From Anaerolineae bacterium (GTDB lineage Bacteria > Chloroflexota > Anaerolineae > Aggregatilineales > Phototrophicaceae), in contig JALHNT010000013.1 of NCBI GenBank assembly GCA_022843385.1, positions 1 through 62,196 of the forward strand: 62,196 nt of DNA. Reading direction: 5' to 3'. This document shows positions 24,596 through 32,500 of this stretch, one piece after another. Position 1 is the stretch's first letter. Every line of letters starts with the position of its first letter. The notes beneath the pieces were generated by a model. That model did no database searches, was not told the DNA's origin, and worked only from the letters and a program-made list of their open reading frames with translations. The translations under genes and the position numbers were made by a program.

Positions 24596-26887
24596 ATGAG
24601 TGCGCCAACGGCTGACATCCCAACCGCCGGGATTTTACCGGCAGCCTCGACTGGCCGGCCGCGCCGCCTCTGGCGCTGGCTGCTGGGGATTCCGCTGCTG
24701 CTGTTGTGTGGGCTGGCGAGTGTAGCCGCCTACTGGCCGGTGCCGCAGGACACGCCGATCCCGGTGCCGCAGCAGGGCGGCGGGGCGCGCCAACGCGAGG
24801 ACGCCATCAATGGCTTGCAGGCGGCCTGGCCGGCGCTGCCAGCGGTTGACCCACAGAAGGCGGCGTTGGGGCGACTGCTGTTTTATGACCCGATCCTCTC
24901 GGTCAATGATGATATGGCCTGCGCCACCTGCCACCACCCCGACCAGGGCTTCAGCGATGGGCGACAGGTGGCGCTGGGGTCGCATGGCGAAGATCTGCGG
25001 CGCAACACGCCGACGTTGTGGAACGCGGCCTTTGCCACCAGCCTGTTCTGGGATGGGCGGGCGGCCTCATTGGAAGAGCAGATGTTGACACCGCTGACCA
25101 ACCCGGTCGAGATGGGGGCCGATCTGGAGCGGATGGTGGCACAGCTTCAGTCCATCGCGGAATACCAACGCCTGTTTGCTGCCAGCTTCAGCGACGGCAT
25201 CACCGTGACGAATGTGACGACGGCCATCAGCGCCTTCGAACGCACGCTGATCGCGGATCAATCGCCGTTTGATCGCTATGTCAAGGGAGAATTTGATGCC
25301 CTGACCCCACAGCAGCGGCGCGGCTTCAACGTCTTCCGCAGCGCCCAGACCCGCTGCTTTGAATGTCACTCCTGGCCGACCTTCAGCAACAACACCTTCA
25401 ACGTGCTGGGTGTGCCGGACATCAACCCCTTCCAGCCTGATCTGGGACAGGTCGAGATCGTCAATGGCCCGGACGCGACCCGCGCCTTCCGTACGCCGGG
25501 GCTGCGCAATGTGGCGCTGACCGCACCCTATATGCACAACGGCGTGTTCAATACGCTGGAAGAAGTGGTCGATTTTTATGCCAAAGGCGGCGGCCCGGCC
25601 TTCGGCGTCGATGTCCCGCCCGACGAATTTTTACAGGGCTTCATCCTGACGCCGCAGCAGACCAGCGATCTGGTGGCCTTCCTCTATGCCCTGACCAGCG
25701 AACCGGCGGAGCTGATCGCCATCCCCAACGGTGTACCATCGGGACTGCCGGTAGTGGCGAACATCGGCAATCCAGCGCGGGTGACGGTGCAGCAGGCTGC
25801 CGCGCCGGAGTTGATCCCCGGTGATGCACGCGCGCCACAGACGATCACGGTGCGGGTGGGCGAGTCGATTCAGGCGGGGGTGGATCAGGCGCTGCCGGGC
25901 GACACGGTGCGGGTCGAGCCGGGGGTGTACCACGAGACGGTGTATGTCGATACCAACCGCATCACGATACAGGGGATCGTCAATGGCGATGAGCGTCCCT
26001 GGCTGGATGGGCAGAAGATTCGCAGCGACGGCTTCAACACCAGCGGTGATGACTTCGTGCTGGAGGGCTTCGGCATCCGCGACTATATTGGCAACGGTGT
26101 GCTGACCACCGGGGCCGAGCGCGTCATTTATCGCAATCTGATCATCGAAAACACCGGTCTGTACGGGTTGTATCCGGTGGAATGCACCGATGTGCTGATC
26201 GAGAATAACCGGGTGACGGGCATCGCCGACGCCGCCATCTATGTCGGTCAGAGCCGGGGGCCGATTGTGGTGCGCAACAACGAGGTCTACGCCAACGTCA
26301 CCGGCATCGAGATCGAGAACAGCACCCATGCCGAGGTCTATAACAACTACGTCCACGACAACAGCGGCGGCGTGCTGGTGTTCCTGCTGCCCAACAACCC
26401 GTCGAAAGTGGGCTATGGGACGCGGATATACAACAACATCATCGAGAACAACAATCATCCCAACTTCGGCGCACCCAACTCAGTCGTATCAAATGTCCCG
26501 CCGGGCAGCGGGGTGATGATTATGACGGCGGATGGCACCGAGGTGTTCGACAACACCATACGCGGCAACCAGACCTTCGGCGTGGCCGTCACCAGCCTGT
26601 ACATCCTGTACCCGCGCGACACGGTGTTCGACCTCGGCCCGCTGCCGGAGCATAACTGGATACATGGCAACACGTTTGAGAACAACGGCACTGACCCGCA
26701 GGGGTTGGTCAAGGAGATTGGCATCGGCGGGGCAGACATTCTGTGGACGGGCGAGGGCTGGACGAACAGCTTCGATCAGCCGGGGGCGACGGCCTTCCCG
26801 CCGCTGCTGCCCGGACGCGACTGGCCCGACCCGGCCAAACGCCTGATCTGGCGGTTGTATGATGTTTTGATCCAGGCATTGTTGTGA
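24596..26887 (+). CDS. Di-heme cytochrome c peroxidase fused to a right-handed beta-helix
   Basis: This 763-residue protein has an N-terminal membrane anchor (about residues 24-46), then a MauG/CcpA-type di-heme peroxidase domain (about 70-370). Heme sites are C109-A-T-C112-H113 and C254-F-E-C257-H258, and the domain includes 'TPTLWNAAF' and 'FRTPGLRNVALTAPYMHNG'. After a Pro/Ala linker, residues about 420-720 form a NosD-like beta-helix with 'TITVRVGESIQAGVD' and repeated 'IYNNIIENN'-type rungs. The peroxidase half reduces peroxide, or oxidises a partner, outside the membrane; the beta-helix may bind a polysaccharide or metal cofactor. Family members normally have only one of these halves. 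The frame is continuous through the junction. Confidence 0.92.
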   Translation: MSAPTADIPTAGILPAASTGRPRRLWRWLLGIPLLLLCGLASVAAYWPVPQDTPIPVPQQGGGARQREDAINGLQAAWPALPAVDPQKAALGRLLFYDPILSVNDDMACATCHHPDQGFSDGRQVALGSHGEDLRRNTPTLWNAAFATSLFWDGRAASLEEQMLTPLTNPVEMGADLERMVAQLQSIAEYQRLFAASFSDGITVTNVTTAISAFERTLIADQSPFDRYVKGEFDALTPQQRRGFNVFRSAQTRCFECHSWPTFSNNTFNVLGVPDINPFQPDLGQVEIVNGPDATRAFRTPGLRNVALTAPYMHNGVFNTLEEVVDFYAKGGGPAFGVDVPPDEFLQGFILTPQQTSDLVAFLYALTSEPAELIAIPNGVPSGLPVVANIGNPARVTVQQAAAPELIPGDARAPQTITVRVGESIQAGVDQALPGDTVRVEPGVYHETVYVDTNRITIQGIVNGDERPWLDGQKIRSDGFNTSGDDFVLEGFGIRDYIGNGVLTTGAERVIYRNLIIENTGLYGLYPVECTDVLIENNRVTGIADAAIYVGQSRGPIVVRNNEVYANVTGIEIENSTHAEVYNNYVHDNSGGVLVFLLPNNPSKVGYGTRIYNNIIENNNHPNFGAPNSVVSNVPPGSGVMIMTADGTEVFDNTIRGNQTFGVAVTSLYILYPRDTVFDLGPLPEHNWIHGNTFENNGTDPQGLVKEIGIGGADILWTGEGWTNSFDQPGATAFPPLLPGRDWPDPAKRLIWRLYDVLIQALL

Positions 26888-27052
26888 GGTCTGATACAGC
26901 AGGATCTAGATGATCCAGGTGTATGCCCTCGCCTCCACCTCTCCTGTGAGAGTGGTGAGAAAAAGATAGACGCGGTGGAATTGCGTCTGGATGTAGTAGC
27001 TAGATGGCTTGAGGTATGCAAGCGTGTATCGTCGCCTGTCCGCATCAGACGA

Positions 27053-27991
27053 TTACACTGCCATCGTATCCAGCCAGCGCAGCAGGTTCAGCCGGCTGTC
27101 GCGCTCCTCGGCTTCGTCAGCCGCGTCTTCCAGGAATTCGAGCCACATCATCAACTGGTACAGCTTGACCCGCTGCTGGTGGTCATCGGACAGGGGGCGC
27201 CGGGCGGTGTAGCCGGCGTAGAGCGGAGCGGCGCTGCCGGGGCACTCGCCATCCCACTGGGCTTCGACACGGAAATCATTGGCGGGGTCCCCCCAGAGCG
27301 CCCACTCGAAGTCCAGGATGCCGGTGACGATGCCATCCTGCTGCATCACATTCTCGAAGTGGAAATCGCGGTGAACCAGACAGGGAGTCGGCACGGTTTG
27401 CAGCGTAGGCAGCCAGCGATCAAAGGTCGCCCGCAGCCGGTGCGCCAGGGCGGTATCGATCAACTGATCGGTCAGCGCCTCGCGCAGATAGCGGGTGATA
27501 TAGTCGTCGATGTAAGCCGACCAGGTGGGAAAGGTGATCTCCGGCGCGCGCAGATCACCGTAGTGCGACGCAGTGATGCCGTGCATCCGCGCCAGCAGAT
27601 CGCCGCATTGATACGCCACCTGCTCCCGCTGCATGGGGGTCAGATCAGCCCAACTATCAATTACGGGTTGGCCGGGCAGCCGCTGCATCAGCATGTAGGC
27701 GACGGGTGCAAGCTGGCATCCGAGATCAAGGGCGATGACTTCCGGCGCGGGGATGCCCTGCTCGCGCAGCAGCCGGTAGGCCAGCGCCTCGCCGGCGAAG
27801 CGCTGCGGTGTGCTGCCCGGCAGTCCGTCGAAGCGCAGCACATAATCCTGGTTGAGCAGCAGCGCCGGGTTGTTGCGTCCCCGCGTCAGCCAGGTGCTCT
27901 CCTGAACCTGCCCCAATCCAGCGGCGCTGGCGATGGCCTGAAGCATCTCCGGCGTCACGGTTAAGCCCCGTCCGGGCGTGGTCTCGATCAT
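27053..27991 (-). CDS. Aminoglycoside phosphotransferase-like kinase (APH family)
   Basis: This 312-residue small-molecule kinase-like protein has the catalytic loop VHRDFHFENVM (Brenner-type HxDxxxxN), the metal-binding 'GILDFEWALWGDP' and an N-terminal lobe with 'LRFDGLPGSTPQRFAGEALA'. It belongs to the APH/choline-kinase-like fold; the substrate cannot be told from sequence. Its ATG overlaps the stop of the FAD oxidoreductase as ATGA, so the two are translationally coupled and may act on the same metabolite. Confidence 0.85.
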   Translation of the reverse strand: MIETTPGRGLTVTPEMLQAIASAAGLGQVQESTWLTRGRNNPALLLNQDYVLRFDGLPGSTPQRFAGEALAYRLLREQGIPAPEVIALDLGCQLAPVAYMLMQRLPGQPVIDSWADLTPMQREQVAYQCGDLLARMHGITASHYGDLRAPEITFPTWSAYIDDYITRYLREALTDQLIDTALAHRLRATFDRWLPTLQTVPTPCLVHRDFHFENVMQQDGIVTGILDFEWALWGDPANDFRVEAQWDGECPGSAAPLYAGYTARRPLSDDHQQRVKLYQLMMWLEFLEDAADEAEERDSRLNLLRWLDTMAV

Positions 27992-29328
27992 TTCACTTTC
28001 AGGCCGTTATCAGAAAGCCCGCCCATATCATGCTCGACATAGGACACGTCCAGCCCGAAATCAGCAAAGGTCGGGTCGGGCAACGGTTGGCCGGTGACTT
28101 TGCTGGCGAGGATTTCCCCGGCAGCCGGGGCCGACATGATGCCATGCCCGACGTGCGCCACCGAGACAAACAGTCCCTCCAGCCCCGGCCAGGCGTCGAT
28201 GATGGCGCGCTGGCTGTCGTAACGAACGCGCGTGCCATCGACCAGGGTGGCATAGGCATTATCGCGATAGACATAATAACCGGCGCGATGATAGATGCCG
28301 CGCAGATAACGCGGATCAGCGAAGCCCTGACCCGGCGCATGACCCAACTGCCGCGCCAGCAGCGCCAGCGTGACCGAGGGGAAACGCGGGTCCTTGAACT
28401 GCTCCACCGGATATAACGGGTCGAGCAGGGCATCCCGGCGGGCGTCGGGGTCGGGCTGCACCGCTTTGGTGTTCCATTTGTACTCATAGCCGAAGATCGC
28501 GCCGCTGCGGGCTTCCGGGCGGACATGGGGAAACGGTGCCGCACTGATGACGCAGGGCGACTCCTCATCAAAGCCGTCGTGTCGCCAGCCGGTGGTGAAG
28601 CTCTGGCGCGGTCGGATGACGATGGGCAGGTCGATGCCGGCGCTACGCCCCAGCGGACGCGCCCCCGCACCGTTAGCAATCACGACCTGCGGCGCATCGA
28701 TGTCGCCGTTGGCTGTCGATACCCCCCGCACCCGATCGCCATTCAGTCGGAGCTGCGTCTGCTGTACTTCCAACAGAAATGTGGTGCTGCGGGTGGCGTT
28801 GGCGAAGGCATACACCAGCGCATTCGAGTCCATCCAGCCGGCCACTGGATCATATTTAGCGGCGACCACTTTGCGCCCCAGCCAGGGATGGCGCTGCGCC
28901 ACCTCGTCGCCGGTGAGATAGGCTACGTGCGTCAGGCCGCAGCGGTGCAGATGCTCGACATCGCTCTTCAGCGTCGCCGCCCCCGGCTCGGTGAAGGCCA
29001 GAAAGAGATAACCCTGCTGCTTGAGTCCCAGTTTGACGCCCTCGCCCAGGAATTCCTCGGCGTGATGAAACACATGAATGCTGCGCTGCATCATGCGGTG
29101 CAGGCAGGGGGCGGCCCAGCAGGTGCGGAAGTTTTCCAGCGAGGCCAGCGAGGCACCGGAGGCCAACTGGCTCCCCTGCTCGATGACGACGATGCGCGTC
29201 CCTGGCGCGGCGCGTTCGATGGCCCAGGCGGCGGCAGTCCCGGCTGGCCCGCCCCCGACGATGACGACATCGGCGCTGCGGGGCATTTCGGCGGGCGAAG
29301 GGTTGGTGAGGAAACGGGTGGTGGTCAT
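27988..29328 (-). CDS. FAD-dependent oxidoreductase (DAO superfamily)
   Basis: This 446-residue flavoprotein has an N-terminal Rossmann motif VVIVGGGPAGTAAAW (about residues 21-35) and the acidic 'IVVIEQ' end of the second strand. A later 'VVIANGAGARPLGR' and the C-terminal 'GLFVSVAHVGHGIMSAPAAGEILA' are typical of D-amino acid oxidase/sarcosine-oxidase-like enzymes that oxidise amines. The substrate is unknown. It is the upstream member of a two-gene operon with the phosphotransferase-like gene. Confidence 0.9.
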   Translation of the reverse strand: MTTTRFLTNPSPAEMPRSADVVIVGGGPAGTAAAWAIERAAPGTRIVVIEQGSQLASGASLASLENFRTCWAAPCLHRMMQRSIHVFHHAEEFLGEGVKLGLKQQGYLFLAFTEPGAATLKSDVEHLHRCGLTHVAYLTGDEVAQRHPWLGRKVVAAKYDPVAGWMDSNALVYAFANATRSTTFLLEVQQTQLRLNGDRVRGVSTANGDIDAPQVVIANGAGARPLGRSAGIDLPIVIRPRQSFTTGWRHDGFDEESPCVISAAPFPHVRPEARSGAIFGYEYKWNTKAVQPDPDARRDALLDPLYPVEQFKDPRFPSVTLALLARQLGHAPGQGFADPRYLRGIYHRAGYYVYRDNAYATLVDGTRVRYDSQRAIIDAWPGLEGLFVSVAHVGHGIMSAPAAGEILASKVTGQPLPDPTFADFGLDVSYVEHDMGGLSDNGLKVK

Positions 29329-29559
29329 GGGATGGACACCAAATGGTGATAAGTACGCGGCAGCAGTCGGCGCGTTCCAGGGTAAAGTGATCCGTGTGCG
29401 ATTATAAGGGCGTTGGACAGATTGTGTCTATCCCACGCGGAACTGCTCCTCGCTGGAGGCAGTTCTGCTCTTTAACGCCCTCCCCTGGACCCATACACTG
29501 TGCTGGGTGAAGGAGAACCGTCGTGTCGGCCCCGTGAGCAAAGGCTAAATAACACTACC

Positions 29560-30498
29560 TCACACCACCAGCACGATCTTGCCCCGCGTCCGCCCGCTGG
29601 CGCTCATCTCCTGCGCCTGGGCCGCCTGCGCCAGCGGGAAGGTGGCGCTGACCTCGACCTTCAAATGCCCGGTCTGACACAGCTCGGCGATCTGCGCCAA
29701 CTGGTCGTGGCTGGTATGCACCAGGATGCTGCTCGCCTCAACCCCGGCTGCGGCTGCCCGGTTGGGGTCTGGCTGCCCGGTGATGCTGACGAGCTTACCA
29801 CCGCGCCGGATGACCGCCAGCGACCGATCCAGCGTCTCGCCGCCAACACAGGCCAGCACCACATCGACCGGGCTGATGACATCCTCGAAGCGCGTCGCCG
29901 TGTAGTCAATCACCTCATCCGCCCCCAGCCCGCGCAGGAAGTCGTGATTGCGCGACGAAGCCGTGCCGATGACATGCGCGCCTTTCCAACGGGCGAGCTG
30001 CACCGCCAGATGACCCACACCACCGGCAGCCGCCTGGATCAACAGTCGCTGCCCGGCCTGAAGATCAGCGGTGTCGAACAGGGCTTGCCAGGCCGTCAAC
30101 GCTGCCAGTGGCAGAGCCGCCGCCTGCACCGGCGTCAGGTTGGCCGGTTGCTGCGCCAGATGCTCCACCGGGGCCGCCACATACTCGGCATAGGCGTTGC
30201 CCATCTGCGGGAAGTTGACCATACCGAACACGGCATCCCCCGGCTGAAAGGCCGTCACACCCGGCGCGACCTGTTCGACCACGCCAGCGATGTCCCAACC
30301 GACGATCATCGGCAGGGTTTTGTTCTTGCCACCGACGCCGCCATACTGCCGCGTGACCCAATCAATCGGGTTGATGCCGGCAGCGGCCACCTTCACCAGC
30401 ACCTCGCCCGCCGCCAGCGTTGGCAGCGGCGCATCCTCATACACCAGCACCTCTGGCCCGCCGTAATCATGCGCCCGCACTGCTTTCATGGTTGTCAT
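29560..30498 (-). CDS. NADP-dependent quinone-oxidoreductase-like MDR protein
   Basis: This 312-residue medium-chain dehydrogenase/reductase of the zinc-independent quinone oxidoreductase type has the N-terminal 'MKAVRAHDYGGPEVLVYEDAP', the GroES-like 'AAGINPIDWVTRQYG' and the cofactor motif 'LIQAAAGGVGHLAVQLA' (AAxGGVG, residues about 150-158). The zinc ligands of alcohol dehydrogenases are absent. Such enzymes reduce quinones or conjugated carbonyls with NADPH. It is transcribed alone. The start MTTMKAVRA is followed by an internal ATG (MKAV) that is also possible. Confidence 0.9.
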   Translation of the reverse strand: MTTMKAVRAHDYGGPEVLVYEDAPLPTLAAGEVLVKVAAAGINPIDWVTRQYGGVGGKNKTLPMIVGWDIAGVVEQVAPGVTAFQPGDAVFGMVNFPQMGNAYAEYVAAPVEHLAQQPANLTPVQAAALPLAALTAWQALFDTADLQAGQRLLIQAAAGGVGHLAVQLARWKGAHVIGTASSRNHDFLRGLGADEVIDYTATRFEDVISPVDVVLACVGGETLDRSLAVIRRGGKLVSITGQPDPNRAAAAGVEASSILVHTSHDQLAQIAELCQTGHLKVEVSATFPLAQAAQAQEMSASGRTRGKIVLVV

Positions 30499-30586
30499 CT
30501 TTTCTCGTTATCCTCACTCATCTGAGTAAACCGGGAAGGTTGTCATCTTCTGCCCGTGAACTTCATCAAGGAGATGTGAATTTTTG

Positions 30587-30615
30587 TTGACAACCTCTTA
30601 ATTCCGGCTTAAACT
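30587..30615 (+). promoter_or_regulatory. Promoter upstream of the SWIM gene leader
   Basis: TTGACA, 17 nt and TAAACT form a good sigma-70-type match. Transcription from it would begin near 30622, giving a leader of about 155 nt before the SWIM gene. Confidence 0.55.
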
Positions 30616-30700
30616 TACGGAAAGTTGGCAGTGAGGATTATTCTCGCTTATGAGTGTTTCCGAGCCAATAGTCAAGTATTCAGTTACACTCGGCCGTATC

Positions 30701-30742
30701 AAACGCGCGGTTCAGGTTGCTCGCCTGCCGCGCGTTTTTGTT
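30701..30742 (+). terminator. Strong terminator-like hairpin in the SWIM gene leader
   Basis: AAACGCGCGG (30701-30710) pairs perfectly with CCGCGCGTTT (30728-30737), extended inside by CAGG/CCTG, and is followed by a T-run ending TTTTTG TTTCC. No gene ends before it on this strand, so it terminates either a small RNA started near 30622 or acts as an attenuator for the gene at 30779. Confidence 0.8.
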
Positions 30743-30778
30743 TCCATCCGGTTCACCAGTTAGAGGAGGTCAATGGTC

Positions 30779-31276
30779 ATGGACTACGGAATGATTGGCA
30801 AGATCGAAAAAGCCCGCCGCTACGCCGAAGAACCTAAGCGCATCACCTTCAAATCGCTGAAGGTCGAGTTCAGGGGCGATAACAATACCTACACCATCAC
30901 CCTGGACGACACTGGCTGGAACTGCACCTGCCCGGGCTTCCACTCGCATCACATCTGTCCGCACATCATGACGCTGGAGAAATTGTTCCAGCCGATGCTC
31001 AAGCGTTCGGCGCTGCCTTACGCCCCCGGACAGAATGTGGTCAGCGATGTCGAGAAGGCCAAACGTTATTCCGACGAAAAGGATCGCATCCGCTTCACCG
31101 AGTTTGAAGTGACGTTTCACGGTGAAAACAGCGAACATCAATTCGGCTATGAGATGGGCAACTGGCACTGCGACTGTGACTTCTATCACAGCCGCAATGT
31201 GTGCAGCCACACGATGGCGCTGGAACGCATTCTATCCGGCATGTTAGCGGTGGTGACCGAACCGACGGTGAACTAG
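30779..31276 (+). CDS. Tandem SWIM zinc-finger protein
   Basis: This 165-residue protein is made of two copies of one module. Module one (about residues 1-75) has 'EKARRYAEEPKRITFKSL' and a SWIM finger CTCPGFHSHHICPH. Module two (about 85-155) has 'EKAKRYSDEKDRIRFTEF' and CDCDFYHSRNVCSH. Both match CxC-xn-CxH zinc binding. SWIM fingers bind DNA or protein, usually attached to helicases or transposases; here no enzyme domain is present. ATG 30779 is chosen because AGGAGG is 9 nt upstream; ATG 30773 is only 3 nt from it. A terminator follows at 31302. Confidence 0.88.
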   Translation: MDYGMIGKIEKARRYAEEPKRITFKSLKVEFRGDNNTYTITLDDTGWNCTCPGFHSHHICPHIMTLEKLFQPMLKRSALPYAPGQNVVSDVEKAKRYSDEKDRIRFTEFEVTFHGENSEHQFGYEMGNWHCDCDFYHSRNVCSHTMALERILSGMLAVVTEPTVN

Positions 31277-31301
31277 AATCACCCGATGATGATGACTGAT
31301 T

Positions 31302-31335
31302 ACAGGGTTTGTCCAACGACAAGCCCTGTTTTTTT
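31302..31335 (+). terminator. Intrinsic terminator after SWIM gene
   Basis: ACAGGGTTTGTC and GACAAGCCCTGT form a 12-bp stem (one G-T pair) with a CAAC loop, followed by seven Ts. Confidence 0.9.
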
Positions 31336-31349
31336 GAAGGGAGATGGGA

Positions 31350-31973
31350 ATGGATAACACCAACTGGCTGCTCGTCAGCCTGGGATTGTGCTGTGTGCTG
31401 CCTTTTATCGCGCTGCTGCTGCTCTCGCTGTGGGCGATCCAGAACGCCCCGCGCCTGATACAGCCGGATACCGCCCAGCTTCAGCAACGCTTCAATCACC
31501 TGAAAGCGGCCAACGCCAGCCTCAGTGATGACGATCTGGTGACGCGCATCATCAACCGGCAGGCGCTGCGCTCTGGCATCATCGGTGCCATCACCAGCGT
31601 CGGCGGGCTGCCGCTGCTGCCCATCGGTCTGGCGATTGATCTGTACTCGTCGGCGCGCATCCAGACCGACACGCTGCATTTCATCGCTCAGGTCTACAGT
31701 CAGAAAGGGAAGCCACAGCGGGTGCTGAAGCTGGACGAAGCGCTGGCGTTGCGGGTGGGGCAGACCAGCACCGATCTGCTGGTGCAGGGCGGTCAGCGCG
31801 TATCCGGTTATCTGGCACGGCGTATCACGCTGATGGTGGTCGAGAAAACCATCGTCAAGGTCATCCCTGGCATCGGCCTCATCATCGGCTTCGCCGTCAA
31901 CTATGCCATCACCCAGGGCATGATGCGGTTGGCGGCGCGCTGGTATGCCGGTCAGCGTAATAAATCGTCATGA
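31350..31973 (+). CDS. Membrane protein, EcsC/DUF697-like
   Basis: The gene encodes 207 residues. An N-terminal hydrophobic helix (about residues 5-30) is followed by a helical region with 'LSDDDLVTRIINRQAL', then hydrophobic segments 'GAITSVGGLPLLPIGLAIDLY' and 'VKVIPGIGLIIGFAVNYA'. The Gly/Pro-rich membrane-inserting pattern resembles EcsC or DUF697 proteins; this is a loose similarity and the function is unknown. ATG 31350 has AAGGGAG at 6-nt spacing. It directly follows the SWIM gene terminator, so it may be transcribed from its own promoter or by read-through. Confidence 0.7.
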   Translation: MDNTNWLLVSLGLCCVLPFIALLLLSLWAIQNAPRLIQPDTAQLQQRFNHLKAANASLSDDDLVTRIINRQALRSGIIGAITSVGGLPLLPIGLAIDLYSSARIQTDTLHFIAQVYSQKGKPQRVLKLDEALALRVGQTSTDLLVQGGQRVSGYLARRITLMVVEKTIVKVIPGIGLIIGFAVNYAITQGMMRLAARWYAGQRNKSS

Positions 31974-32020
31974 CAACGATAGGACTTTGGTACCAATTAT
32001 GACCCAATAGTCCTTCTTAA

Positions 32021-32049
32021 TTGACATACCAAACAGATTAGCCTATTAT
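32021..32049 (+). promoter_or_regulatory. Strong promoter of Flp pilin copy 2
   Basis: Consensus TTGACA, 17-nt spacer and TATTAT (one mismatch) place transcription start near 32056, 46 bases before the pilin ATG. It is the best promoter match in the window. Confidence 0.75.
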
Positions 32050-32101
32050 GAGAAGTAAGGGCATTTGCCCCCTCATTGTTCAGTTATCAGGAGTTATTGA
32101 C

Positions 32102-32248
32102 ATGCTGTACATGCCTCGTGAAGAAGGTCAGGGTCTGGTCGAATACGCGCTGATTCTGGTGCTGGTCGCCGTCGTCGTGATCGTCATCCTGGCGCTGCTT
32201 GGCCCGGCCATTGGTAACATCTTCTCGAACCTGGTGCGCAACATCTAG
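32102..32248 (+). CDS. Flp/Fap-type pilin, copy 2
   Basis: This 48-residue prepilin is identical in amino acids to the protein at 16508-16654, with the GQG/LVEY cleavage region, hydrophobic helix and 'SNLVRNI' tail. The ATG at 32102 has AGGAG upstream; an earlier in-frame ATG at 32048 overlaps the -10 box and is not the start. It has its own near-consensus promoter and terminator, so it is a highly expressed single-gene unit. The 13 codon differences from copy 1 are all synonymous. Confidence 0.93.
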   Translation: MLYMPREEGQGLVEYALILVLVAVVVIVILALLGPAIGNIFSNLVRNI

Positions 32249-32273
32249 TTTCGTCCTGGTCACAACAACAAAG

Positions 32274-32300
32274 AGGCGGCTCACAAGGCCGCCTTTTTGT
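32274..32300 (+). terminator. Intrinsic terminator of pilin copy 2
   Basis: AGGCGGC and GCCGCCT form a 7-bp stem with a 7-nt loop, followed by TTTTTGTTT. Confidence 0.9.
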
Positions 32301-32500
32301 TTGTCGGACCCCTTTACCCAAAGAACTATTCGATAGACCTGTTTCTCGCCCCTACGCATCTAGCAGCAGCTTTTGCAGAACCGTCGCCAATTCTGTTATT
32401 GTTGTCACCAATGAGACATCCTTTCCTGGGTAATGCGACCAGCGAACACTGTGAAATCAACGCTGCTTAGATTCAGTTCCCATTACGGCGGATGGCACAC

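Noticed and set aside
25631..26458. 275-codon minus-strand frame
   Set aside because: Antisense to the beta-helix half of the cytochrome peroxidase fusion; its Val/Asp-rich composition mirrors the repeats on the other strand.
30616..30745. Possible tRNA or known riboswitch in the SWIM leader
   Set aside because: I could not fold a cloverleaf or match a known riboswitch core; kept only as an unassigned leader with a terminator.
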